Positions 1-10,636 are shown, numbered from the stretch's first letter. The stretch is DNA of 59,149 nucleotides from CAZDCD01 sp964503885 (GCA_964503885.1 CAZDCD010000027.1:1-59149), one strand, 5' to 3'. Notes: generated from the sequence alone by a model not told the origin. A program made the numbers and translations.

Positions 1-4
1 GATC

Positions 5-34
5 AAATAAAAAGGAGCGAATATTCCGCTCCTT
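5..34 (-). terminator. Rho-independent terminator of tRNA-Pro
   Basis: Perfect 8-bp inverted repeat (12-19 and 27-34, AAGGAGCG / CGCTCCTT) with a 7-nt loop. On the minus strand it is followed by a T-rich run, and it lies 10 bp beyond the tRNA 3' end, so it should end transcription of the tRNA. Confidence 0.8.
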
Positions 35-44
35 AAAACTTCTG

Positions 45-118
45 TCGGGGTGGCCCGACTCGAACGGGCGACCACTTGCACCCCATGCAAGTACGCTAGC
101 CAACTGCGCCACACCCCG
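45..118 (-). tRNA. tRNA-Pro (anticodon GGG)
   Basis: The minus strand folds into a complete cloverleaf. It has a 7-bp acceptor stem (CGGGGTG / CACCCCG), a D stem (GCGC/GCGT), a 5-bp anticodon stem (CTTGC/GCAAG) around the 7-nt loop ATGGGGT with anticodon GGG, and a T arm (GCCCG-TTCGAGT-CGGGC). The C1-G72 pair and A73 fit bacterial proline tRNAs. The 3' CCA is not encoded (CAG follows), so it must be added after transcription. Length is 74 nt. Confidence 0.95.
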
Positions 119-365
119 AAAGTAAAAATTTAAGATAACAGATCAAAAAGAACGTTTGTTAAGCCAATCCCGCGAAAATAAATATAATCTTTCAAAATTA
201 TGGATATTTTTGTGTTATTGAATGAAAAAAAACTCTGCTTAATCGCCTGATCACTTTTTCATATATCTGATAAAAAATATACCATGAACATATTACTTAC
301 CAAACGAATTCGGACTTGAATTTGATTCGTCATGCAAAATAATCGAACATATCCGGTATGACCGG

Positions 366-1319
366 CTAATCCCTGTTTTTCTTTTTGCGGTCTTTATTGT
401 GGCCAAATAGATTCAGTATCCAGCTTTTGTGGATGGTTTTTGCAGCCTTCTTGGCTTCATCCAGTCCCTCATTCACCTTAACTACGGTCTTACCGATATC
501 CTCGGCCATCATTGAATCATACAATAGCCTGTTTAGTACCCCATCTCCCTCATTCAGTTGTTTCGAGGCTTTGAGAAGGTTATCTGAAATTTTCCGGGAA
601 GTTGCCGAAACGCTGTCCAATTTCTGCAGTATTGCTTCCGCCTGGCTCGTGATCTTTTCATCATTAACAAGCCGCCCGAGATCGCCTTCCCCCCTGTTTA
701 TTTTTCCCGATATTTGATCAAGCTTTTTTGTAACATCGATAAGACCGGTACCTGCTTCTTTGAGTTGAATGGTAATCGTACTGTCATTCAGCAGTGTGGC
801 TAAATCTCCATGGCCGTTTACCAGCTTGTCGGAAATTTCAGCAATATTCTCCGTAAAATGCTTTCCGTCGATCAAAATACCTTTTGCCTGTTGCAGCAGA
901 TCTTCTGTGGCAAGCGATTCTTTTGAGGGTAGCAGATCATAGGATTCCACTGATGGCTGATCCGGCGAGCCTGCATGTATGGTCACTATTTTGTTCCCCA
1001 TCAGCCCTTCGTTTTCAATTTCCACTTCCGAATCTTTACGCACAAACTGCCTTACCTCTCTCTTAATTGCCATCTCTACCATAACTGTTGAATCATTCAT
1101 GATCTCTATGGAGGACACCGTACCTATGTTAATGCCAGAGAACCTGACATTATTCCCGATCTGCAGTCCCTTTACATCAGAAAATTCAGACCTCACTTTC
1201 AGTACGGAATGAAACAGGTTCCGTTGCTTGCCCAGAAGGTAAATGGAAACAATGAAAAACGATAAGCCGGCAATAACAAGAACGCCAAGTCTCAGATTAT
1301 GGCTGATGGTTTTTTTCAT
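366..1319 (-). CDS. mlaD: MCE-domain lipid-binding subunit (MlaD-like)
   Basis: Periplasmic substrate-binding subunit of an MCE/Mla-type ABC transporter that moves lipids between inner and outer membrane. One N-terminal membrane anchor (about residues 10-30) is followed by an MCE/MlaD domain (about 37-115, with the typical GLxxGNxVRFSGIxIG stretch). A long helical, coiled-coil-like tail (about 135-300) and a basic C-terminus complete the protein. At 317 residues it is longer than E. coli MlaD, which is common for Bacteroidota MCE proteins. It is the last gene of the three-gene unit, 5 bp after the ATPase. No MlaB or MlaC homologue is present in the window. The lipid cargo cannot be read from the sequence. 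Confidence 0.88.
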   Translation of the reverse strand: MKKTISHNLRLGVLVIAGLSFFIVSIYLLGKQRNLFHSVLKVRSEFSDVKGLQIGNNVRFSGINIGTVSSIEIMNDSTVMVEMAIKREVRQFVRKDSEVEIENEGLMGNKIVTIHAGSPDQPSVESYDLLPSKESLATEDLLQQAKGILIDGKHFTENIAEISDKLVNGHGDLATLLNDSTITIQLKEAGTGLIDVTKKLDQISGKINRGEGDLGRLVNDEKITSQAEAILQKLDSVSATSRKISDNLLKASKQLNEGDGVLNRLLYDSMMAEDIGKTVVKVNEGLDEAKKAAKTIHKSWILNLFGHNKDRKKKNRD

Positions 1320-1324
1320 AGCAT

Positions 1325-2059
1325 TTATTTGAAATATGCATTCACTTCTTTGTCTTTGCTGTGCTGCAACTGATCATAAGTTCCTTCTGCGTAAAAAATG
1401 CCGTCTTTCAGCAGTTTGATCTCATTCGCTGTGAGTTTGGCGCATTTCATATCGTGTGTGATAATAATTGAAGATGTTTTGTATTTCTCCTGGATCTCGA
1501 TGATCAGTTCACTGATCTCAAGCGAAGTAACCGGATCAAGTCCTGTTGTAGGCTCATCATACAGGATAATTTCAGGATAAAGGATCAGGGTCCGTGCCAG
1601 TCCCACACGTTTTTTCATGCCTCCTGACAGTTCTGAAGGCATCATATCGATTGCATCCAGGAGACCCACATTTTCGAGCACTTCTTTTACGCGGTCTTCA
1701 ATACTGTTGTGGTCACTTTCAGCCAGTCTGCTTCTTCTTACCGGGAACAAGAGGTTTTCACGCACTGTCATAGAATCATAGAGTGCGCCCCCCTGAAACA
1801 GATACCCGATTTTTTTTCGCAAATCATCAAACTCATAACTGCTCAGAGTCGAAATATCTTTGTTGAAGATCTCAATGGTTCCTTCGTCGTGTTTAATCAG
1901 GCCGACAATGCACTTCGCCAGCACCGACTTTCCGATCCCTGATTTTCCAAGGATCACAATATTTTCACCCCTTTTCAGGGTGAGGTTGATCTCTTTCAGC
2001 ACATGAGTGTCACCAAAAGATTTTGAAAGCTTTTTTATATTAATCATAATGTTGTTCAT
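1325..2059 (-). CDS. mlaF: ABC transporter ATPase (MlaF-like)
   Basis: Cytoplasmic ATPase that powers the MCE transporter. All ABC motifs are visible: Walker A GKSGIGKS (38-45), Q-loop near residue 89, signature LSGGM (144-148), Walker B ILYDEP ending near residue 170, and an H-loop (ITHD) near residue 200. The 244 residues match the usual MlaF size. It sits 3 bp after the permease gene and 5 bp before the MCE subunit, so the three are almost certainly cotranscribed. The neighbours distinguish it from a generic ABC ATPase. Confidence 0.9.
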   Translation of the reverse strand: MNNIMINIKKLSKSFGDTHVLKEINLTLKRGENIVILGKSGIGKSVLAKCIVGLIKHDEGTIEIFNKDISTLSSYEFDDLRKKIGYLFQGGALYDSMTVRENLLFPVRRSRLAESDHNSIEDRVKEVLENVGLLDAIDMMPSELSGGMKKRVGLARTLILYPEIILYDEPTTGLDPVTSLEISELIIEIQEKYKTSSIIITHDMKCAKLTANEIKLLKDGIFYAEGTYDQLQHSKDKEVNAYFK

Positions 2060-2062
2060 CGA

Positions 2063-2848
2063 TTAAGTGCCGTAGATTAACTCAGTAACCTGAACAACCA
2101 GCAGGTCGATGATAAAAATAGCCAGTGAAGTAGCTACTACAGCTGAATTTGCCGCAACACCCACAGCTTCTGTACCCTGTTTGGTGGTATAGCCCTTGAA
2201 ACAACCGATCAGGCCGATAAAGAATCCGAAAATGATTGTTTTGATCGTTGCCGGGATCAAATCAGCAAATGTGAGATCATCATATGCCGCCGAAAAAAAT
2301 AACGTAAAATTGATATCGCCTCGCATATTGGCTGCTATGTACGATCCGTATAAGGCAACCGCATCGCCGACAAATACAAGTATCGGCACCATCAGTGTTG
2401 TAGCGAGTACACGGGTGGCAACAACATATTTCATAGGATTAGTACCCGATACTTCCATGGCATCGATCTGTTCGGTAACCTTCATCGATCCGATCTCAGC
2501 GCCATATCCCGAGCTAATTTTCCCTGCGCAAAGCAAGGCAGTAATTACCGGACCGATCTCACGAATGATCGAGATGGAGATCATTCCCGGCAATAGCGAT
2601 TCGGCACCAAAATCCACCAGAATAGGCCGTGACTGAAGAGTAAGCACCAGTCCCATAATAAACCCTGTGATCGCTATCAGAGGAAGTGTTTTGTTCCCTG
2701 CATAATACGATTGCCTCAGCATTTCTTTGTGCTCAAAGGGTCTGCGAAAGAATTCAACGAGTGTTTTCCCGGTAAATTCCGAAAGTGCTCCTACTTCCAC
2801 AAAAAAATCCTGAACAGATAAAATAATGCTTTTAATTCCGTTTGTCAT
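2063..2848 (-). CDS. mlaE: MlaE-family ABC transporter permease
   Basis: Inner-membrane permease of the MCE/Mla lipid transporter. The 261-residue protein has five or six hydrophobic segments and the characteristic MlaE core, including GAEIGSMKVTEQIDAMEV, the cytoplasmic segment that couples to the ATPase. It is the first gene of mlaE-mlaF-mlaD. The 285 bp upstream, to the end of tamL, should hold the promoter, but I see no clear -33/-7 pair there. The direction of lipid transport is not evident. Confidence 0.9.
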   Translation of the reverse strand: MTNGIKSIILSVQDFFVEVGALSEFTGKTLVEFFRRPFEHKEMLRQSYYAGNKTLPLIAITGFIMGLVLTLQSRPILVDFGAESLLPGMISISIIREIGPVITALLCAGKISSGYGAEIGSMKVTEQIDAMEVSGTNPMKYVVATRVLATTLMVPILVFVGDAVALYGSYIAANMRGDINFTLFFSAAYDDLTFADLIPATIKTIIFGFFIGLIGCFKGYTTKQGTEAVGVAANSAVVATSLAIFIIDLLVVQVTELIYGT

Positions 2849-3133
2849 TCATTGCATTTATTAGCTGAAGATCAAATTGCGTTCTTTTCCCGACTCTTTT
2901 CGGTACCTGTTACCAAGTAAAGCATATAAAAATTCTGTAATTTATTTAATATTTTATATTTACAAAATAGAAGCATACAAATATTTTGGGGAATGTATTA
3001 TTTTAGATTATTACAGATGTAGAATCTTTGTACTCTGTAATGGGGAAAAAACGCAACAATTGTAAGGTAATGACTTCCATTTTATTTTGTCTGATGTTCA
3101 CCTTAGTGTTCAACAGCATAATGCATATATTCT

Positions 3134-5509
3134 TTAAAACGGATAACCTATGGCAATGTTCAAAACCAGGTTCTCTCTTCTCCATTGTGCACTTGAAGGA
3201 TCAATATTTCCGGTAACCCACCGGTCGCCTTTGGGAAGCCATGGCTTGCGGAGCGGCAATCCAAGGTCTAACCGGAGTACAAAAAACGAAGCGTCAAACC
3301 TTAATCCGAAGCCTGTTCCCATGGCTGTTTCTTCAGGTACCTGATCCCAGTGAAATTTCCCACCCGGAATATTATCCCTGCTTTTCAGCAACCATACGTT
3401 CCCGGCATCGACGAAAACTGCTCCCTTTAGCAACCGGTAAATACCAAAACGAAACTCCAGGTTAGCCTCTAACTTAATATCTCCCACCTGGTCGAAGAAT
3501 GCATTGCTGTTCGTATCTGACGGGGCATATGTACCCGGGCCGACGGCATGCAGCCTGAATGCCCTTATATCGCTTGCGCCGCCAACATAAAATTGCCTTG
3601 TATAGGGAAGTATTTCTGAATTCCCATAGGCCTTGCCAATACCTGCTGTCAGGCGGGCCGCCAATTTACCGTTGTTACCGGCATTCATGTACAACCGGTA
3701 ATCCGCATTGATCCTGGCATATTGTGAATAATTTATACCAAATATCTTCATAGGATTACCGGGAGAGGGAAATGAACCGTTGTTCAGGAAATTAATGAAA
3801 CTCAGTACATTTCCTGCCAGCTCGGGATTGACAGTGAAATAGGTATTGATGAATTTTTCTTTATACAATTGATTATTATAGGTATAGCTGTAATTCAAGC
3901 CGAGTATCAGTTCTTCGTTAAAACTTTGTTTTACCAGATCATTGCTTTCAAGAATATTGCGAAATGCGTCGGTTTCGTGGGTCAGGCGCGAATACCGCAT
4001 ATCGATCAACCTGAAATCATGGCTTTTGGTCGGTGTTTCACGCCAGGAATACCCAAACTGAAGGTTAAATGTATTCATCCTGAAATACCTTGTGCGGTAA
4101 TAATAATCATATCCTGCCCTGATATTGGTTTTGGGGGTGTACTTCTTCGAGAGAAACCGGTTCAGGTCGACAAACGGGAACAGGAACCGTGGTACAGATA
4201 GTTTGCTGTCAATACCCACCTCGTATAAATTTCCTCCGCTTTTGCCTGCAGATAACTGAGTTTCAAATGATGTGGTTAAATTGATTGAGAATTGTTCAGC
4301 ACCACCGAGGAAATTCCTGTCATTATAGCTGAAGTTGACTTCAGGTCCGGCATAATCATTTGATTTGGTAACCGCCTGTATTTCTGCACGCAACGATTTC
4401 GGAACAAATTGTGTCAGCAAAATGTTGGCATCCAGAAAATTTGAATCGGCAAGCTCCGGACTAAAATCAATATTGGTGAACTTGTAGATGCCCAACCCTG
4501 AGAGTCTGTTCAATGAGTTTGTATATTGATCATAGCTGTAATAGTCCCCTTTGCCGAACATGATAGCACGGGTAACCAGTGAAGGCTTGACATTCAATGT
4601 ATTATAAATAAAATAGGTGCGGTCGGCAATGATGGTATCTTTGGCGCTTTCTGATCGTTGAAGTGAATAATCGCTGTGAATGTATATGTTATTAATTCTG
4701 TATCTTTTTTTTGCATTGCCGGGAGCAGATGGCTTTACGCTGAGAAAAACATCGATATTTTTTTTGGCGGCGTTACTATCCAGGTCAAATATCAGGTAAT
4801 CGGGTATGAAATAGAAATACCCGTTGTTCTTCAGGTACCGGCTAATGCGTTCCCTCTCTTTCTTCAACACATCCAGATCATAGGCTTTGCCTCTTTTGAG
4901 GAGTGATTTATTCTTCGCAAGATTGATATATCCCGATAAGGTATCGGTTGAATCAGGATAGGCGATTGAATCGAATGTATACTGATCGCCGGTCTGTACA
5001 AAATAGGTGACCTTCGCTTTCTTATGATTGATCTCGGTTTTACTGCTTGCGGTGGTCTCGAAATATCCTGTGCTGAATAAATAATCCCGGATATTGTTTT
5101 CCGAACGCTCTACTGAATTTTCATGATAAATAACAGGCGGCTGACCAAGCTTTTGCTGTATCCAATGCCTGAAACCTTTATCAGGGACGCTATCACCTGC
5201 CAGATTATAGAACCATAATTTTATTTTTACCAGTCCCATGAATTTATCATTTGGTTCAGGCTGTACCCTGTTTTCAATTTCGTTCTTCAGCCTCCATTCT
5301 TCGAAAGGTTTTTTATCCGTGATCTTTACCTCATAGCCTTTGTAGAGCAGTTCATCCTTACCGAGTGTGCGTGTGGTCGAGCAGCCTGCAGCCAGAAAGT
5401 ACAGTACCATAAAAAGCGATCCCATTATTTTCGATGCACAGAATCCCTTTTTGTGGATGTTTTGAACGACCATGCTGCAATTATTTCCGGTGATATTATA
5501 AAAGGTCAT
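3134..5509 (-). CDS. tamL: TamL-type outer-membrane lipoprotein (BamA/TamA superfamily)
   Basis: Omp85-family beta-barrel of the translocation and assembly module. Bacteroidota carry a lipidated form, TamL. A signal peptide ends in the lipobox LAAGC (Cys near residue 43). It is followed by POTRA-like repeats (about 50-330) and a C-terminal surface-antigen/D15 barrel (about 430-791) with conserved GGASDIRAF and a terminal aromatic residue (GYPF). The first Met may be too early; Met13 at 5473 would give a more typical signal peptide. The gene lies 10 bp behind tamB, the usual partner arrangement. Confidence 0.88.
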   Translation of the reverse strand: MTFYNITGNNCSMVVQNIHKKGFCASKIMGSLFMVLYFLAAGCSTTRTLGKDELLYKGYEVKITDKKPFEEWRLKNEIENRVQPEPNDKFMGLVKIKLWFYNLAGDSVPDKGFRHWIQQKLGQPPVIYHENSVERSENNIRDYLFSTGYFETTASSKTEINHKKAKVTYFVQTGDQYTFDSIAYPDSTDTLSGYINLAKNKSLLKRGKAYDLDVLKKERERISRYLKNNGYFYFIPDYLIFDLDSNAAKKNIDVFLSVKPSAPGNAKKRYRINNIYIHSDYSLQRSESAKDTIIADRTYFIYNTLNVKPSLVTRAIMFGKGDYYSYDQYTNSLNRLSGLGIYKFTNIDFSPELADSNFLDANILLTQFVPKSLRAEIQAVTKSNDYAGPEVNFSYNDRNFLGGAEQFSINLTTSFETQLSAGKSGGNLYEVGIDSKLSVPRFLFPFVDLNRFLSKKYTPKTNIRAGYDYYYRTRYFRMNTFNLQFGYSWRETPTKSHDFRLIDMRYSRLTHETDAFRNILESNDLVKQSFNEELILGLNYSYTYNNQLYKEKFINTYFTVNPELAGNVLSFINFLNNGSFPSPGNPMKIFGINYSQYARINADYRLYMNAGNNGKLAARLTAGIGKAYGNSEILPYTRQFYVGGASDIRAFRLHAVGPGTYAPSDTNSNAFFDQVGDIKLEANLEFRFGIYRLLKGAVFVDAGNVWLLKSRDNIPGGKFHWDQVPEETAMGTGFGLRFDASFFVLRLDLGLPLRKPWLPKGDRWVTGNIDPSSAQWRRENLVLNIAIGYPF

Positions 5510-5519
5510 TGATGACTAC

Positions 5520-8500
5520 TTATCTTTTAGGGTTGGTTTTGGTGGTATCTGATTTCAGCAGATTACCCAACCTGTAAAAATCTTTATTAAAAATGAATGA
5601 AATACCTGTGGCATTTACCTCCCCGTCGATCACATCTTCGTATTCCGATTTGCTGAATCCACGCAGCCTGTAAGTTCCCGACTTGTCGATCTTATATTCG
5701 ATCGCCACATCCCCTGCTATACTGTTAAAGTCATACGGCGTTTTCTGCTGTGAACCTTCCACGTTTATGTCCCCCCCAACCTGCACATTTAACCGTTTAT
5801 TAAAGAGCTCCCTGGAAATATCGAGTGAAACGTCCGTCTTTCCGCCTGATTGCTTTCCGGCCGACAGGTAATACGAATTCACTGCTATATTAACGTTAAA
5901 TCCTTTAATGTACCGTTCTGCAAAACTGTTTAATTGTTGGGTTAAGATCCGGCTTACGCTCGACCGTGCAGTGGAATTCAGTTCATATGCCACCGGTCGG
6001 TTTGCACTGGTGGTACCCTGCATAAAACTGTTGAACAATAATAATGAAAATACCTGCTTATTCAATTCTGTTTCATCTTTATTCAGCCTTGCCAGTTTAG
6101 CCTCAACCAATGCATTGCTCTGACCCTGAGGCACATTAAGGTCAAAATTCAAAACAGGTTCCAGCAAATACCCGCTAATATTAAGTTCCACATTAAAAGG
6201 CATATTCTCAGAGTAACGGCTGTTGTCCTGACCTGTCAGTTGTGTGGTTTCATCTGCAATCAGTGGCCAGGGTGATGTGATTACTTTATAAACCGTTGTA
6301 ATATCAGTCTTTGGATTCATGATGTTTCCGTTCCACTGAAGATAACTACCTTCCTTAATGGTAAATTTGCGCCTGATCACATCATACAGGGTAAGCGAAT
6401 AGGTTCCTTCTTCAATTTCAAACCTTCCTGTAAGATTTGGTGTACCTCCTCCTTTCATTGAGAGGCTAAGGTTGGCTTTACCGTTTACATAGAGTTCTTC
6501 GTTCGATGACGGGTCAACCATAATATAAATACGGGTCCCATTATCAATTTCCACATTTGCGGTCAGATCTGCAGCCAGGTTATTCATGGTTGACATGCCA
6601 TTGTTTTCAAGGCTTCGTTCAATAATTCTGTTGCCTGATGTATCTTTCCTGTCCACAAATCTCACGATACCTTCTTTTTCAATCGAGGGTGTGTTCAATG
6701 CCGGAACTATAAGATGAAAGACCGATCCATTTTTTACACGGGCATCGAGATCCACAACAGGATTCATTGCTGTACCTGTGATCTCCGCATCGAGGTCGGC
6801 AATCAACTTTCCGTAATAGAGAGAATTATCATTGTAGGTGGAATTCAGAAACCTGAAATCCGATGCCCTGAACCGGATGTCGAATTCGGGGACATCTAAC
6901 CTGGTAAAACTTAGTTTGCCATCGATGGTTGCTTTATTCTCAAGGTTGTCCAGTATGGAAAAATGATTAAAGATAAGCTCCCTGTTCCTGAGTTTCACTT
7001 TATCATCAGGGATACGGATACGTGTGCCCAGGAATGTCGGAGTAATTGTGGTGTTTGTCAGGTTCAGCTCACCTGTTACATCCGGGTCCTTTACTGTTCC
7101 TTTGATACTGACCTGCCCCCCCAGATCGCCATCGAACTCATTAAATTGTTTCTTAACAAAGGGAGCGATGTATTCCAGATCCACATTCCGGATTTCTACC
7201 GTAAGATTGAGCCGGTTCTGACTTCCCGTTGTGCCCAACGATCCCGAAATAGTAAGGTTGTTTTTCCGGCCCTGGAATTCCGACTCAATATCCAGTACGC
7301 CGTTATTCATACTATTTGCTTTAATCGCGATGCTGCTGAATGCTGTGTCGTTATAGATCACCACATCATGTAACATCAGATCTGATCGAAACTTGCTGCC
7401 GTTTTTATCCGCAGCCAGTATTATTTCACCCTCCAGGGTTCCGCCGACGATATTTTGTTCAGCTTCCAGCATACCGGTAAAGTTGCTTATTTTAAAACCT
7501 GAAAAAGTGATCTGGTAATCAGGCAATGTGGTACTGTTACTCACCTGCGATACCACAATACGTTGGCTATCCGATCTGAGATCTATATCCGTGAACTGAA
7601 CGTTATGCCTGCCAATGATAATTGCATTATCCTCCGGCAGTGAAAAATGGGTATAGTTGATAATGAGCGGATCAGGTTCAATATGAATGCTGAATTCCTT
7701 GTCATGCCTCAATGCCTTGCCCATGAATGCTAACCTGTCGGGCTTATCATTGTTGAGCATCTTTACCGAAAAGAAAAAACTGTTATCGGCTAAGGTGCCT
7801 TCGAGTGTGGTCTTTTCAATTGTAAAAGGAGGAACAGAAATACGCTGACACTTTATGGAATAACTTATTGAACTTGTATCGGTTGAATGAATGGCTATTT
7901 TTAAAGAGTCGATCACCCGATGGTTGTAGTCTATGTAGGGAAAATCCGCATCTATGTTAAGAGAATGGCTGGCCGCGTTATAGTTGCCTTCCACGGTTGC
8001 CGGGAGTAAACCGTTCAGATCGGGCCAGATCACATCGGTTAGCAGTTCTGTATTGAATATCTTCAGGTATAATGAAAAATTTTCCGACGCGGAAACTACC
8101 TGCTGGTTGGTATCGTCAAGATAAAAATACCGGTTGATATAGCTTTTCATTACACTGCCCAGTTCATCGATTTTTACAGACCCGGAATAGTCAAGTCTGG
8201 CAGGTAGTGAAGCCAGTGAGAGTTTGGTGTAACCCGGCTTGTTTTCCAGAGAAGCTTCGACTGAGTCAAGCCGGTATTGCCGGCCATTTTTAACCAGCAG
8301 CATACCGGATACTTCCGCATCTCCACTCAGATCGTTCATGTCTTTACCCCGCAGTGCTGCATCCAGTTTTCCGCGGATGCTGATATCCTGACTGGTTAAA
8401 TTTAATGCCTGAAGGTCTGCCCCCGTCAGGTTAAGATGAAGCGCATAAGCGGGCAGTGTATCCGAAAAATCGGCTGAGGCTGTTAGCTTGCATACCATGT

Positions 8501-10556
8501 TTGTATCCGAAAAAGCCGCTGAAGCGCTTAATTTGTGGTCAATGTATTTCCCGCTGACATCAAAATCAGTATAATCATATCCTGACAATTGCAGTCTGCC
8601 GGCATGCACGTTAAAACAGGCATCTGCATATTCAGGAAGCGAATCCTCCGGAATAGTTCCTTCCGCCATAGTTTTCAGGGTAATAAGGCCGATCATAGCG
8701 TTCGAAAATATTTTCCCGGCATTGAAATTCTTTAAGTCGAAGCCAGTATGAAAGCGCCGTTTTCCGGGCAACGTGTCTGCCGTGATCGATGCATTCATCA
8801 GTATTTTCCCGAATGTTGAACGGAGACCTGCCGAAGCCCTGAAGATACGGGTTGTTCCATTGAATTTTCCGTTAATGCTGAGTTGCGGAGGCAGTGTTAT
8901 TGAACCGGGGACGAGTGAATCCCCGAGAATGGCAAGGATATTATGGCCTGTAGTCCGAAAGGTATCGACTTCTACATTGAAAAATGTGGTCCTGATACCC
9001 GGTAATCCCTGTATGGTACCGCGAGCCTCTATCACAGTGCTGTCAACACCTGCCCGGATATGATCGATCAGGATATCATTCACCTTGCCCTCTATCGATC
9101 CGTCAACCGATACTATCCGGTCGCGACCGGAAAAAAACCGATTCTTTTTCTGCAGCCCGGGCCTGAAAAAGAGGATATCTGCCATACCAATTTTTGATTC
9201 GGTGATCTGCATTTTCACAGCAATATCCTGAGGTTGATGCTGCAACTGATCAACCGATGCATAGCTGAATATTGTGGAGTTTTTAATGGTTGAATTCGGG
9301 GTCTGTAAGATGAGTCCCCTGAGCTCGGCGCTATTTTCGGAAAACCTTACAGAAGCAGTCAGCCCGTCAAGGATAAAACCCGATTTTTCCGACAAGGATA
9401 ACCTGCTTATGTTTGTAGCCAGCCGGTGGTGGGCTACGTGAATACCGTCCAGATTCCCGTTGACATCTTTAACTGCCAGGTGTGTGAAATCAATCCCGGA
9501 ATTCTGCACAGCTTTGTTATCATCGGCATATCCGAAACTATTGCTTTTAAGCACGAGTTCATTCAGTACGATATTCCACTGAAATGGATTGGCAGGATTT
9601 TCAGCCCCGGATTTTTTTATTGTGGAGGTATCAATTTCCGGAACGGATTTTTTATGGATTTTCAAGCGTGTACCGGTCAACTGAATTTTTTGAAGATCTA
9701 TCTTATGTTCAGGCAGATTGAGTTCCCGGGGGATGACCTTCAGATGGATGTTATCGGCTGAAATTTCCTGTTGAGAAACATTATCGGTAAACTGAATGTT
9801 TACATTCCCGAGCTGCAGGTTTCGTCTCAGGCGAAGATTTAAATGCAGGGGTTCCGGCTCCTTTTCCTGACTCGAATTAATGGTAACAGAGAACGAAGAA
9901 TTTGCGATCCTGACTGAGGAGAGATCAATCAGGTTGTTTTCCGGATCAAGTGAATGTATCCGTATCCTCAGGCTGCCCAGCACTGTATTGTAACGGTTGG
10001 AATTGATATGATCCTGAAATAAAAAGCGGATATTTTCAAGCCTGATCTTCTTGATCAGCAGGGAAAACTTCTTGGCAGACCCTCCGGTATTCCGTTTCGT
10101 ATCCTTTACGGAAGATCCAAACGCATGCGAAAACTGACTGAAATTATACGTGCTGTCATTCTTATACCGTTTAAGATGAATACCAGCATCCTTCACATTA
10201 ATTGTATTTAAAACTATCTTTCGTCTGGCAAGCTGAAAGAGGTTAAATGAAATTGCAAGGTCTCCGGCTTTTATAAGTGTATCACCCTCATTATCTATAG
10301 CATATACATTTTCGATACCTATCCTGTATGGTAAAGTCACTGCTATCCGGCCAACAGAAACTTCTGCTCCGGATTTGGATTTGATTTCAGATGCTACCCA
10401 TTGTGCCAGCTTGTTCTGTATTACCGGTAAATGCAGGATCGACGTACCAGCAATTAAAATAACCAGTAGTCCTGAAATACCATATACCAGGACTTTAAGA
10501 ATGATCTTTACAAGTTTTTTCAAAGACGTTAAGGTTTTATAACAAAACAAAACCAC
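5520..10556 (-). CDS. tamB: TamB-like translocation/assembly module protein
   Basis: Very large periplasm-spanning protein (1678 residues). One N-terminal membrane helix (about 21-42) is followed by an AsmA-like start (HLPVIQNKLAQWVA) and long stretches of repetitive beta-strand typical of the AsmA/TamB bridge-like superfamily. The C-terminal DUF490/TamB domain (about 1230-1660) contains the PNLTGRFEIEEGTYSLTLYD-type segment. The family forms a hydrophobic groove between inner and outer membrane, implicated in barrel assembly and lipid transport. It is cotranscribed with tamL directly downstream. The proximity of the mla genes makes this an envelope-lipid neighbourhood. Confidence 0.9.
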   Translation of the reverse strand: MVLFCYKTLTSLKKLVKIILKVLVYGISGLLVILIAGTSILHLPVIQNKLAQWVASEIKSKSGAEVSVGRIAVTLPYRIGIENVYAIDNEGDTLIKAGDLAISFNLFQLARRKIVLNTINVKDAGIHLKRYKNDSTYNFSQFSHAFGSSVKDTKRNTGGSAKKFSLLIKKIRLENIRFLFQDHINSNRYNTVLGSLRIRIHSLDPENNLIDLSSVRIANSSFSVTINSSQEKEPEPLHLNLRLRRNLQLGNVNIQFTDNVSQQEISADNIHLKVIPRELNLPEHKIDLQKIQLTGTRLKIHKKSVPEIDTSTIKKSGAENPANPFQWNIVLNELVLKSNSFGYADDNKAVQNSGIDFTHLAVKDVNGNLDGIHVAHHRLATNISRLSLSEKSGFILDGLTASVRFSENSAELRGLILQTPNSTIKNSTIFSYASVDQLQHQPQDIAVKMQITESKIGMADILFFRPGLQKKNRFFSGRDRIVSVDGSIEGKVNDILIDHIRAGVDSTVIEARGTIQGLPGIRTTFFNVEVDTFRTTGHNILAILGDSLVPGSITLPPQLSINGKFNGTTRIFRASAGLRSTFGKILMNASITADTLPGKRRFHTGFDLKNFNAGKIFSNAMIGLITLKTMAEGTIPEDSLPEYADACFNVHAGRLQLSGYDYTDFDVSGKYIDHKLSASAAFSDTNMVCKLTASADFSDTLPAYALHLNLTGADLQALNLTSQDISIRGKLDAALRGKDMNDLSGDAEVSGMLLVKNGRQYRLDSVEASLENKPGYTKLSLASLPARLDYSGSVKIDELGSVMKSYINRYFYLDDTNQQVVSASENFSLYLKIFNTELLTDVIWPDLNGLLPATVEGNYNAASHSLNIDADFPYIDYNHRVIDSLKIAIHSTDTSSISYSIKCQRISVPPFTIEKTTLEGTLADNSFFFSVKMLNNDKPDRLAFMGKALRHDKEFSIHIEPDPLIINYTHFSLPEDNAIIIGRHNVQFTDIDLRSDSQRIVVSQVSNSTTLPDYQITFSGFKISNFTGMLEAEQNIVGGTLEGEIILAADKNGSKFRSDLMLHDVVIYNDTAFSSIAIKANSMNNGVLDIESEFQGRKNNLTISGSLGTTGSQNRLNLTVEIRNVDLEYIAPFVKKQFNEFDGDLGGQVSIKGTVKDPDVTGELNLTNTTITPTFLGTRIRIPDDKVKLRNRELIFNHFSILDNLENKATIDGKLSFTRLDVPEFDIRFRASDFRFLNSTYNDNSLYYGKLIADLDAEITGTAMNPVVDLDARVKNGSVFHLIVPALNTPSIEKEGIVRFVDRKDTSGNRIIERSLENNGMSTMNNLAADLTANVEIDNGTRIYIMVDPSSNEELYVNGKANLSLSMKGGGTPNLTGRFEIEEGTYSLTLYDVIRRKFTIKEGSYLQWNGNIMNPKTDITTVYKVITSPWPLIADETTQLTGQDNSRYSENMPFNVELNISGYLLEPVLNFDLNVPQGQSNALVEAKLARLNKDETELNKQVFSLLLFNSFMQGTTSANRPVAYELNSTARSSVSRILTQQLNSFAERYIKGFNVNIAVNSYYLSAGKQSGGKTDVSLDISRELFNKRLNVQVGGDINVEGSQQKTPYDFNSIAGDVAIEYKIDKSGTYRLRGFSKSEYEDVIDGEVNATGISFIFNKDFYRLGNLLKSDTTKTNPKR

Positions 10557-10636
10557 CGGTTACCTTATTGTGTATGGTTTGTATTCCGGTGGCTCCTGCA
10601 TTTTAAGAAACCGGTCACATTACTGACCTGAACGTA

